From Firmicutes bacterium ZCTH02-B6 (GTDB lineage: Bacteria; Bacillota; Limnochordia; Limnochordales; ZCTH02-B6), in assembly GCA_002159155.1 (NCBI GenBank), contig LZRQ01000030.1, forward strand, positions 1-27,053: a stretch of 27,053 bases of DNA, written 5' to 3'. Below are positions 8,969-15,325 of the stretch, one piece after another. The first letter of the stretch is position 1; each line of letters begins with the position of its first letter. Below the pieces are notes generated by a model, which worked only from the letters and a program-made list of their open reading frames with translations, had not been told where the DNA came from and did not search any database. A program made the position numbers and the translations under genes.

Positions 8969-9982
8969 TCACGCGTCGCTGCGGGCCGCGGGTGCAGCGG
9001 CGCCCGGCTTGGGCGGGCTGCCTGCACTTCCCGGCGTGGTTTCCGTCTCCAACTCCCGCACCCAGCGGCGGCTCGGCCAGAGCCCTTGCGGGCGGAAAAT
9101 CATCATCACGATCATTGCCGCGCCAAACACCAGCATCCGGTACTCCATAAAGTCCCGGAAGATCTCGGGCAACACCATGAGCGCCCCGGCCGCGACGATG
9201 ACGCCGGGGATGGAGCCGAGGCCGCCCAGCACCACGATGGTGAAGAGGATCACGGACTCGGAGAACGTGAAGCTGTCGGGTGAGATGATGCGGATCTTGG
9301 CCGCATACAACGTTCCCGCGGCGCCTGCCAGTCCTGCCCCCAGGGTAAAGGCCAGGCTCTTGGCCCAGCGCACGTCGATGCCCATGGCGGCGGCGGCCAC
9401 CTCGTCCTCCCGCACGTAGTTCCATGCCCGGCCGATGCGGGAGTTTTGCAGCCGCACCAGGGCGATGACGATGAGCACGATGAAGCCCCAGGTGAGGTAG
9501 TAGAAGTCGGCCGGCGTGCGGGCGCTCCATCCAAAAAGGGTGAAGCGGTCGAGGACCAACAGACCGTTGGGACCGCCGGTCAGCCCCCAGGGGTTGTTGA
9601 TCAGCGCAATGCGGATGATCTCGTTGAGTCCGATCGTAACAATGAGCAGGTAGTCGCCCCGCAGGTGGATGATGGGGCGCGTGACGACGTAGGCAAACAG
9701 GCCGGCGACGATCCCGCTCAACGGGAACAGCCACGCCAGCGGCACGCCGTACTGGGTCGACAAGATGGCGGTCGTGTACGCGCCGATGGCGAAAAAGGCC
9801 GCGTGGCCCATGTTGAACAGGCCCACTTCGCCGAGGATCAGGTTGAGGCTCAAGCCGAGGATGACGTAGATGCCGAAGAAGACGGCCACATCCGTCCAGT
9901 ACCGGCTGGCCACCCGGGGAAACGCGATGAGCCCGGCGAGCAGGACGGCGTAGACGATCCAGCGCAGGTACGGCTTGTTCAT
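8969..9982 (-). CDS. livM: Branched-chain amino-acid ABC transporter permease LivM
   Basis: A 337-residue permease with about eight to ten hydrophobic spans. LivM-family hallmarks are LNLILGEVGLFNMGHAAFFAIGAY (46-69; an inner-membrane core motif), RGDYLLIVTIGLNEIIRI and NPWGLTGGPNGL in the middle, and a cytoplasmic EAA-like segment around MGIDVRWAKSLAF. The C-terminus is a soluble Pro/Ala-rich tail. Ribosome binding site gagggggg lies 4 nt from the ATG. It begins 10 bp after the livH stop. It forms the import channel with LivH. Confidence 0.94.
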   Translation of the reverse strand: MNKPYLRWIVYAVLLAGLIAFPRVASRYWTDVAVFFGIYVILGLSLNLILGEVGLFNMGHAAFFAIGAYTTAILSTQYGVPLAWLFPLSGIVAGLFAYVVTRPIIHLRGDYLLIVTIGLNEIIRIALINNPWGLTGGPNGLLVLDRFTLFGWSARTPADFYYLTWGFIVLIVIALVRLQNSRIGRAWNYVREDEVAAAAMGIDVRWAKSLAFTLGAGLAGAAGTLYAAKIRIISPDSFTFSESVILFTIVVLGGLGSIPGVIVAAGALMVLPEIFRDFMEYRMLVFGAAMIVMMIFRPQGLWPSRRWVRELETETTPGSAGSPPKPGAAAPAARSDA

Positions 9983-9992
9983 GGCGCCCCCC

Positions 9993-10898
9993 TCACACCT
10001 TCTCCGCGACCCGCTCGCCCAGCAGTCCGTGGGGGCGCAAGATGAGCAAGCCGATCAGGATGATGAACACGAACGCGTCTTTCCACGCCGACGACACGTA
10101 ACCCGCGCCCAGCATCTCCAGCACTCCCAAAAGCAGGCCCCCCACCATGGCGCCCGGGATGTTGCCGATGCCGCCCATGATGGCCGCCGTAAACGCCTTG
10201 AGGCCGTACGCCCAGCCCATGGTGTAGTGTATCTGGCGGTAATAAAGCCCAATCATGACGCCTGCAGCGGCGCCCAGCGCCGGGCCGATGACGAAGACGA
10301 GGCGGATGATCTGGTTGATGTCGATGCCCATAAGGCGGGCGGTGTCATGGTCGATGGCCGTGGCCCTGATGGCCATGCCGATGGCCGTCCGCTGGACGAA
10401 GAAGTACAGGGCCAGCATGAGGAAGAGGGCCGTGGCCAAGATGATGAGCTGCATGGCCGTAAAGTGCACGCCCAGCAACTCAAACCGTCCCGCCGGCACA
10501 AACTCGACCGGATACGCCTGGTACCGCTTGCCCCACAGGAGCATGGCCGCGTTCTGCAGCAGGATGGAGGCGCCCAAGGCCGACACGACGGCCGTCAGCC
10601 GGTGCGAATGGCGCAGCGGCCGGTACGCGACGCGCTCGACGGTCACGCCGACCAGGGCGACCGCGATCATGGCCGCCAGCACCACGACGGCCAGCAGCAA
10701 CAGGCCCGGTCCGGCGCCTGTGGCAAACTGCGACATCAGCAAGGTGAAACCTACATACGCTCCCAGCATGAACAGCTCGCCGTGGGCGAAGTTGATAAGC
10801 CGCATAATGCCGTATACCATCGTGTAGCCCAAGGCGATGAGAGCGTAGATGGAGCCCAGCGTCAAACCGTTGATCAACTGTTCGGTGAAGATCCCCAT
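9993..10898 (-). CDS. livH: Branched-chain amino-acid ABC transporter permease LivH
   Basis: A 301-residue permease of standard length. Family features include the N-terminal QLINGLTLGSIYALIALGYTMVYGI and NFAHGELFMLGAY (36-48), the central RATAIDHDTARLMGI (cytoplasmic loop contacting the ATPases), and AFTAAIMGGIGNIPGAMVGG near the C-terminus. It has about eight membrane spans. It follows livK by 157 bp (a stretch containing a strong hairpin) and precedes livM by 10 bp. A GAGGG Shine-Dalgarno lies about 11 nt before the ATG. Confidence 0.95.
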   Translation of the reverse strand: MGIFTEQLINGLTLGSIYALIALGYTMVYGIMRLINFAHGELFMLGAYVGFTLLMSQFATGAGPGLLLLAVVVLAAMIAVALVGVTVERVAYRPLRHSHRLTAVVSALGASILLQNAAMLLWGKRYQAYPVEFVPAGRFELLGVHFTAMQLIILATALFLMLALYFFVQRTAIGMAIRATAIDHDTARLMGIDINQIIRLVFVIGPALGAAAGVMIGLYYRQIHYTMGWAYGLKAFTAAIMGGIGNIPGAMVGGLLLGVLEMLGAGYVSSAWKDAFVFIILIGLLILRPHGLLGERVAEKV

Positions 10899-11008
10899 AG
10901 AAACGACGACCCTCGATCCGGTGGCGACCCGGATGCCCGCCTGGGGCCAGCCCCCGGCGCCCTACGCGGCGCTGCAGGGCGCGGGGGCCGCGCCAGCCCG
11001 ACAGACGG

Positions 11009-11038
11009 GGGGCGGCGGGGACTCGTGCCCGCCGCCCC
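11009..11038 (-). other. Strong GC-rich hairpin between livK and livH
   Basis: An 11-bp perfect stem (11009-11019 with 11028-11038; arms GGGGCGGCGGG and CCCGCCGCCCC) with an 8-nt loop lies 17 bp beyond the livK stop on the minus strand. No U-tract follows. In many ABC operons a stem-loop after the binding-protein gene stabilises that part of the mRNA or partly stops transcription, which raises the binding protein over the membrane subunits. That role is inferred here. The rest of the 157-bp gap shows only a minor repeat (ATCCGG/CCGGAT near 10916-10934). Confidence 0.5.
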
Positions 11039-11055
11039 GGCTCCGGTCCGTCGCC

Positions 11056-12234
11056 TTAGTAGCCGGCGTCCACGATCCGGCCGTTTTCGTCCACGACGTA
11101 GGCCTTATAGATAGCGCCGGCCCGGTCGCCCGACGCCTCAAAGGAGATCGGCCCCGTGATGCCGTTGATGTTGAGCTCGTTGCGGATGTACTCCGCCAGC
11201 ACCGTCGAATCCGTGGAGCCGGTGGCCTCGATGGCCGCGGCGATGACGTTGAGGGCGTCCGCCGCATACACCGGCCACGGGGTGCTGGGTGGGGCGCCGT
11301 GCCGCCGCACGTATTCGTTCACGAATTCGATGGCCTCAGGATAGTCCAAGTCGGTGGGCAGCGGCTCCTGCGTCACCAGGGAGCCCTTGGCCACCTCGAG
11401 GCCCGCGATCTGGATGAACTCATCGTTGATGGCCGCATTGCCGCCGATGAACAGCGCATCGATGCCCGCGTCCCGCATCTGCCGCAGGAACAGGCCGGCC
11501 TCGGGATAGTAGGCCGTGAAGTACACGACCTGCGGGTTGGTGGTGCGCATGCGGCTGATGACGGCCGTGAAGTCCCGCTCGCCCGCGGTCACCGCGTCAT
11601 AGAACACCACCTGTACGCCAGGCTTGTTGGCCAGCGACCGGCGGGCCGCCTCGGCCAAGCCCCGGGCAAAGGTGGAGTTGTCGTGCACGATGGCGATACG
11701 CTGCAGGTTGAGGTGGGTGGTGACCAACTCGGCAAAGAAGTCGCCCTGGCGGTCATCGCGGAACGAAGTCCGGAAGAAGTAGCGATGGCCGTGCTGGGTC
11801 AAGCTCTCCGCGGTGGCGCCGTAGGCAATGTTGACCACCTCGGCGTCCTCGTAGATGAGCTGCGCGGCTTCGGTGATGGAAGAACCGTAAGAGCTGATGA
11901 CGGCCACGACGCCCTCGGCCACCATGCGCTGAGCCGTGAGGGCCGACTGGCGCACCTCGCCCTGGTCGTCGCCGATGACAAGCTCCACGGGCCGGCCGAG
12001 GATGCCGCCCCGGGCATTAATCTGATCTACGACGATCTGGACGGAATTGACCGCCATCTCGCCTTCCAGCGCCCACGGGCCGGTAATCGGTCCCTGCAGG
12101 CCGATGCGGATCGGTTGCTGCGCGCTGGCGGGCGTCACGCTCGCCAAGCCGAGCGCCAACCCGAGGGCGAGCACCAGCCCAAGCGCCAAGGCGCGCACCC
12201 GCCCATTCGTCGAGACAACTGGCCGACGATGCAA
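11056..12234 (-). CDS. livK: Branched-chain amino-acid/amide ABC transporter substrate-binding protein LivK-like
   Basis: A 392-residue periplasmic-binding-protein fold of the Leu/Ile/Val type (Peripla_BP_6). A signal peptide occupies about residues 1-38 (basic start, hydrophobic ALALGLVLALGLALGL, then TPASA before QQ). No lipobox cysteine is present. Mature-protein hallmarks are IRIGLQGPITGPWA, INARGGILGRPVELVIGDDQ and VAVISSYGSSIT. The start is a TTG at 12234, chosen because an excellent Shine-Dalgarno (taggaggga) lies 7-8 nt upstream. It is the first gene of livKHMGF. The ligand could be branched-chain amino acids, other amino acids, urea or amides, and sequence alone does not decide. Absence of a lipid anchor is unusual for a single-membrane Gram-positive. 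Confidence 0.93.
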   Translation of the reverse strand: MHRRPVVSTNGRVRALALGLVLALGLALGLASVTPASAQQPIRIGLQGPITGPWALEGEMAVNSVQIVVDQINARGGILGRPVELVIGDDQGEVRQSALTAQRMVAEGVVAVISSYGSSITEAAQLIYEDAEVVNIAYGATAESLTQHGHRYFFRTSFRDDRQGDFFAELVTTHLNLQRIAIVHDNSTFARGLAEAARRSLANKPGVQVVFYDAVTAGERDFTAVISRMRTTNPQVVYFTAYYPEAGLFLRQMRDAGIDALFIGGNAAINDEFIQIAGLEVAKGSLVTQEPLPTDLDYPEAIEFVNEYVRRHGAPPSTPWPVYAADALNVIAAAIEATGSTDSTVLAEYIRNELNINGITGPISFEASGDRAGAIYKAYVVDENGRIVDAGY

Positions 12235-12257
12235 GAAGGTTCCCTCCTACTCGCGGT

Positions 12258-12285
12258 ATGATATGGGAAATTTTCCGCTTGCGAA
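12258..12285 (-). promoter_or_regulatory. Candidate promoter for the liv operon
   Basis: On the minus strand TTCGCA (complement of 12280-12285) and TATCAT (complement of 12258-12263) are spaced by 16 bp just upstream of the livK ribosome binding site, giving a leader of roughly 17 nt. The -10 has five of six matches to TATAAT and the -35 only four of six to TTGACA. The AT-rich patch stands out in this GC-rich stretch. The -10 lies within CATATCATA, which also fits the sporulation sigma-K -10 pattern CATANNNTA. Confidence 0.4.
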
Positions 12286-12319
12286 TCTTCGTCGCGGCGT
12301 AGGGGGATCCTGCTCATTT

Positions 12320-12333
12320 GCGCGAATTCGCGC
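12320..12333. promoter_or_regulatory. 14-bp perfect palindrome upstream of livK
   Basis: GCGCGAATTCGCGC is a perfect 14-bp palindrome. It lies about 35 bp upstream of the putative livK -35 element, a location suited to a dimeric regulator binding site. No specific regulator is recognised. Confidence 0.3.
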
Positions 12334-12420
12334 GTAGGAAACCGATTTGTCCGGGCGGGAGCGGGTGAGCGCCGCGAAGTCAGCCCACGGGAAGCTGTTG
12401 GTGCTGCTGCGGCGTCGCGG

Positions 12421-12834
12421 TTAGACGCCGACCGGTGCCGCGGCGGTTTCACCCACGGGCACGAAGCCTTCGGACGAGATCCATTGCAAGATGGCGGTGG
12501 TGTCGTCCCCAGTGAAGCGCGAAACCACCGCCACGCTGGGCACCAGCGGCAGCTGGCCCGTGCCGAAGCCGTTGGTGGGCAAGGTGACGGTGACCTCGAT
12601 GGTCTGACCTTCCACCTCGGCGCTGGGGAGCACCAGGGCCCGCACGTCGTCGCCGGGGACCTCCACCTCCTCCATGCGGATCAACTCCTTGCCGCCGTCG
12701 CTGCGCCGGGAAACGGCTATCGTGGCCCGGTGGGGCACGTTTTCCAAGTTGGCTAGGTATACTCGCACAGACACCACCTGAGCTGCGGGCAGCTGGGCGA
12801 CGGGAAACATGCCGGTGGTCAACGTGACAGGCAC
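12421..12834 (-). CDS. Unrecognised small beta-rich protein (paralogue of the upstream gene)
   Basis: A 137-residue protein not matched to a family I know. GTG start at 12834 with a strong GGAGGAGG about 9 nt upstream supports expression. It has no signal peptide, membrane span or cysteine. Alternating hydrophobic residues and many Val/Thr suggest an all-beta domain. It clearly resembles the last 110 residues of the protein encoded just upstream (12914-13792). Shared landmarks in the same order are TTGMF versus TTGLF, VEVPGDDV versus LSVPAGGV, GQTIEVTVTL versus GQTIRVDVEL, LVPSVAVVSRF versus LVPTASVTQYF, and a C-terminal FVPV versus FVPI. The two genes are 79 bp apart and were probably formed by tandem duplication. 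It ends 186 bp before livK and may be the end of a separate two-gene transcript. Confidence 0.75.
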   Translation of the reverse strand: MPVTLTTGMFPVAQLPAAQVVSVRVYLANLENVPHRATIAVSRRSDGGKELIRMEEVEVPGDDVRALVLPSAEVEGQTIEVTVTLPTNGFGTGQLPLVPSVAVVSRFTGDDTTAILQWISSEGFVPVGETAAAPVGV

Positions 12835-12913
12835 GGTGCGATTCCTCCTCCAAGGCCCAAGCCCGGCGGCCGGACCAGGGTGCCGGGCCAGGCGCGTCTC
12901 GCCAAAAGGTGTC

Positions 12914-13792
12914 CTAGATTGGGACGAAGTCGGACGGCGACTTGTAGGCCCGCACCAGGATGGCCCCGTCGGCTAGGAAGTACTGGGTTACCGACGCGGT
13001 GGGCACCAGGAGATCGGACGAGAGTTCCACATCGACCCGGATCGTTTGGCCCCCGAGGCCGTCGACGCTCAGCTGCTGGACACCGCCCGCGGGCACCGAG
13101 AGGGAGCGGAAAAACACCGTCCGGAGCTCGCCATCCTCGACGCGCCGTACCCAGACGTTGGCCGTCTGATCTTGTTCCGCAAAGCTGCTGAGGAGCAGGA
13201 CTAGCTGGATGATGCTGTCATCGGGTACCGCGAAGAGCCCGGTGGTGCGCAGTCCCCGTACCCCTTGCCCGTCCCGGAACTGCAGGCTGGGAGCGAAACC
13301 GGGCGGCGGTTCAGCGGGCGCCGCCAACTCAACGGCCTGGGGCTCTGGCCGCGTGGCTGCCGTTGCCGGAGGAGCCCCAGTTTCCGCCGTCACCGCCGTT
13401 TGGGGCGTCGTTTCCGCTGTTCGCGACGAGGCCTCCGCTGTCGCCGATGTCACCTGCGCGGTCTGTGAGGTCACCTGCGGTGCCGGCGTGGTCGCCTCCG
13501 TTGTCGTCGGCGTTGCTTCCGTCGTCTTGGTCCCCGTATCCGTCGTCTCCGCAGTCCCATTCGCCTCCGTAATGGGTTGGTCGGATGGCGAATTCGCGGC
13601 CATTACCGGCGAGTCGCTGCCGGCGGCCGGCTGTTCCGCAGTCGCGACGGGCGCGTCCAACTCGAGCTCGGACGGCAACTCCGGCGCCGTGTCGAAAGTG
13701 GTCCGTCGCGACGCTGGTCTGCGCCGGCGCTGGATGCGGATGATGGAACCATCGACGCGGGTGAGCACGAGGCGCTTCTTGATCCGGCTCAC
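12914..13792 (-). CDS. Unrecognised protein: basic N-terminus, Thr/Ala-rich linker, C-terminal beta domain
   Basis: A 292-residue protein of unknown function. The start is GTG at 13792 with an AAAGGGGAG ribosome binding site. The open frame extends to 14530, but that part is antisense to the deacetylase gene. Residues 1-30 are strongly basic (KKRLVLTRVDG..., RRRR at 22-25). Residues about 78-160 are a low-complexity linker rich in Thr, Ala, Glu and Pro (for example TTTEATTPAP). Residues about 180-292 form a domain homologous to the whole of the next protein (TTGLF, GQTIRVDVEL, LVPTASVTQYF). There is no signal peptide or lipobox, so export by the Sec route is not indicated. In a spore former, a domain-plus-Thr-rich-linker plan would suit a spore-layer or other structural protein, but this is speculation. 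Confidence 0.75.
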   Translation of the reverse strand: MSRIKKRLVLTRVDGSIIRIQRRRRPASRRTTFDTAPELPSELELDAPVATAEQPAAGSDSPVMAANSPSDQPITEANGTAETTDTGTKTTEATPTTTEATTPAPQVTSQTAQVTSATAEASSRTAETTPQTAVTAETGAPPATAATRPEPQAVELAAPAEPPPGFAPSLQFRDGQGVRGLRTTGLFAVPDDSIIQLVLLLSSFAEQDQTANVWVRRVEDGELRTVFFRSLSVPAGGVQQLSVDGLGGQTIRVDVELSSDLLVPTASVTQYFLADGAILVRAYKSPSDFVPI

Positions 13793-13870
13793 GATGCACT
13801 CCCCTTTGCCACCGCCGCGATCCCGCGACAGGATCCGCGGCCGGAACGTAGGAATCCGTTCCTGGTGGGC

Positions 13871-13877
13871 TATGATA
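13871..13877. promoter_or_regulatory. Candidate overlapping -10 elements between divergent genes
   Basis: In the 153-bp divergent gap (13793-13945), TATGAT on the plus strand (13871-13876) and TATCAT on the minus strand (13872-13877) overlap in the near-palindrome CATATCATA/TATGATATG. Neither has a good TTGACA-like -35. The minus-strand version matches the sigma-K-type CATANNNTA, with an AC dinucleotide 15 nt upstream. Either direction would give a leader of about 60-80 nt. An inverted repeat AGGAA-tccg-TTCCT lies close by (about 13849-13862). Confidence 0.3.
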
Positions 13878-13945
13878 TGCGGGCGCCGGGACCTGTGCCC
13901 CCCGGCTCGGCCCGCGCCCTCGGAGCTTCGGGAGGCGTAAGGAGC

Positions 13946-14881
13946 ATGCCAGCGGCACCGGTGCGGCAGGCGCAGCGGGTCTTGATTGTGAACGCGGACG
14001 ATTTGGGTCTCACTGACGGGGTCACGGAAGGCATCGTGCAGGCGTGGCGGGACGGCGTCGTCACGTCCACTTCCGCGATGATCAACATGGAGGGGGCTCC
14101 GGAGCGGGTGGCCGCCGTCCGCCGGGCGCATCCGGAGCTGCCCATCGGGCTCCACGTCAACATCACCGCCGGGCGCCCCGTGCTGCCGTCCGAGCGGGTG
14201 CCAACGCTGGTGGACCGGAACGGGCGGTTTTACTCTCTCGATGCGATTCCGCGGCATCTGTTGTACATGTCCCTCGAGGAGCTCCGGGCTGAGCTGCGAG
14301 CCCAGGCGGAGCGGCTTGCGGCCACCGGCGTGCGCATCACCCACATCGACTATCACCACCACATGGTCGTGCTCTATACGCCCTTTTTCCGTGTCGTGCG
14401 GGAGCTGGCCAAAGAACTCGGGGTCCCCGTGCGCCAGCCGGTGCCGGCCTCGGTAACCGGCGTGATCCGGTTTCCGAGCGCGATGAAAAACTCGGCAGTA
14501 GGCCAAATGATGGGTTTTGCCCTGCGACACCCCATCTTAGCTGCCCGCATGGTGCGTCATATGACGCCGGCCGCGGTGCGCCGGCAGGCGGAGCTGCTGA
14601 AGCTGGACGGGGTGCCGGCGCCCGACTGGTTTATCGACGGGTTTTACGGCAATGCGACGGTGGAAAACTTCCTGTTCATGCTCGAGCGGCTCCCCGGCGG
14701 GATTAGCGAGTTGGTCGTCCACCCCGGGAGAGTGGACGAGGACTTACGCCGTCTAGGAGCGGGATACATCGAGGAGCGGGAAACGGAACTCGCAGTGCTC
14801 ACCGACCCGCGCCTGCGGGAGGTGTGCGCGGCCGCCGGCGTCCGGCTGGCGGGGTATGAGGTTTTGCGCAGCGCGCACTAG
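13946..14881 (+). CDS. ChbG/YdjC-type carbohydrate deacetylase
   Basis: A 311-residue member of the YdjC/ChbG family, metal-dependent deacetylases of N-acetylated oligosaccharides such as chitooligosaccharides. NADDLG (16-21) supplies the catalytic/metal Asp. GLHVNITAGRPV (68-79) supplies a metal His, and HIDYHHH (133-139) supplies further metal and catalytic residues. These are the three family signatures in the usual order. The start at 13946 follows GGAGGcgtaaGGAG. The long upstream open frame is antisense to the Thr-rich protein and is not used. There is no signal peptide, so the substrate would be intracellular. The natural substrate is unproven, and spore cortex or exopolysaccharide sugars are other possibilities. 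It is divergently oriented to the two unrecognised genes. Confidence 0.9.
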   Translation: MPAAPVRQAQRVLIVNADDLGLTDGVTEGIVQAWRDGVVTSTSAMINMEGAPERVAAVRRAHPELPIGLHVNITAGRPVLPSERVPTLVDRNGRFYSLDAIPRHLLYMSLEELRAELRAQAERLAATGVRITHIDYHHHMVVLYTPFFRVVRELAKELGVPVRQPVPASVTGVIRFPSAMKNSAVGQMMGFALRHPILAARMVRHMTPAAVRRQAELLKLDGVPAPDWFIDGFYGNATVENFLFMLERLPGGISELVVHPGRVDEDLRRLGAGYIEERETELAVLTDPRLREVCAAAGVRLAGYEVLRSAH

Positions 14882-14908
14882 GCGCGCCCTGAGGTCCGGT
14901 AACAAAGA

Positions 14909-14976
14909 AGCGCCCAGCCAACCCGGCCTCGCCGGTGCCCATGGCGCCGAGGCAGCGGGCCAGGTCGCTGGGCGCT
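14909..14976 (-). terminator. Probable terminator for the DUF2892 transcript
   Basis: A perfect 10-bp inverted repeat (AGCGCCCAGC at 14909-14918 with GCTGGGCGCT at 14967-14976) encloses a second GC-rich hairpin. On the minus strand it is followed by TTCTTTGTT, a U-rich run, as expected for termination of leftward transcription. On the plus strand no U-run follows. CCAGCCAACCC is repeated at about 14914-14924 and 14977-14987, which also allows a competing local hairpin. Confidence 0.45.
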
Positions 14977-14995
14977 CCAGCCAACCCTCTGGGGC

Positions 14996-15220
14996 CTATT
15001 GGGCGTCGCTCGCCGTAGAAACCCCTAGACGGGAGTAAAGCGGGCAGTGGCGCACGACGCCTTGGAAGAACACGATGCCGCCCACCGCGGCCACGATGGC
15101 AGCCGCCCACGGCGACCAGCCAAGCCAGGGCGGGAGGATGACCAACACAATCCCAAGCACGATCCGGAGGACGCGGTCGATGCCGCCGACGTTCTGAACA
15201 AGACCAGCCTTGCCAGCCAT
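14996..15220 (-). CDS. DUF2892 (YgaP-like transmembrane) protein
   Basis: A 74-residue membrane protein. The pattern NVGGIDRVLRIVLGIVLVIL, then a second hydrophobic helix (AAAIVAAVGGIVFFQG), and a C-terminal CPLYSRLGVST is the standard DUF2892 layout: two membrane helices flanked by a short cytosolic start and a CPLY...LG.ST end. The ATG at 15220 has a strong AAGGAGGGG. In other bacteria this domain accompanies rhodaneses (YgaP), but here it stands alone. It has its own promoter (15255-15283) overlapped by an operator-like repeat, so it appears to be a separately regulated single-gene transcript. Function is unknown. Confidence 0.88.
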   Translation of the reverse strand: MAGKAGLVQNVGGIDRVLRIVLGIVLVILPPWLGWSPWAAAIVAAVGGIVFFQGVVRHCPLYSRLGVSTASDAQ

Positions 15221-15254
15221 CGATGTCCCCTCCTTCGCTTTCCAGTTGATTCTT

Positions 15255-15283
15255 ATGATAGCAGAGCGCGGGAGCTTAATCAA
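15255..15283 (-). promoter_or_regulatory. Sigma-A-type promoter of the DUF2892 gene
   Basis: On the minus strand TTGATT (complement of 15278-15283) and TATCAT (complement of 15255-15260) are separated by exactly 17 bp. Transcription should begin near 15248, about 28 nt before the start codon and just ahead of the AAGGAGG site. It is the best promoter seen in the window. Confidence 0.6.
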
Positions 15284-15307
15284 TGATTGTCGATTCTCGA
15301 TTAAGCT
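15273..15307. promoter_or_regulatory. Operator-like inverted repeat over the DUF2892 -35 region
   Basis: AGCTTAATC (15273-15281) and GATTAAGCT (15299-15307) are a perfect 9-bp inverted repeat. Inside it, AATCAATGATT (15278-15288) is an 11-nt palindrome. On the minus strand AATCGAG, AATCGAC and AATCATT follow each other with a 7-bp period. The repeat covers the -35 box, so a repressor bound here would block the promoter. No U-tract accompanies it, arguing against a terminator for spoVAF. Confidence 0.5.
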
Positions 15308-15325
15308 GGCGGGACGAGGGATTTC

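Noticed and set aside
8949..8970. Tandem copy of GCGGGCCATC at the livM stop
   Set aside because: Only two short copies in GC-rich DNA. No structure or function is suggested.
9975..12261. Long plus-strand open frames (379 and 470 codons) opposite livH and livK
   Set aside because: They mirror well-supported Liv genes, have His/Arg/Gly/Asp-rich low-quality translations and lack domain motifs. High GC suppresses stop codons on the opposite strand.
13793..14530. Upstream extension of the Thr-rich protein (extra ~246 residues)
   Set aside because: The extension is antisense to the ChbG-type gene, while a GTG with a good ribosome binding site exists at 13792.
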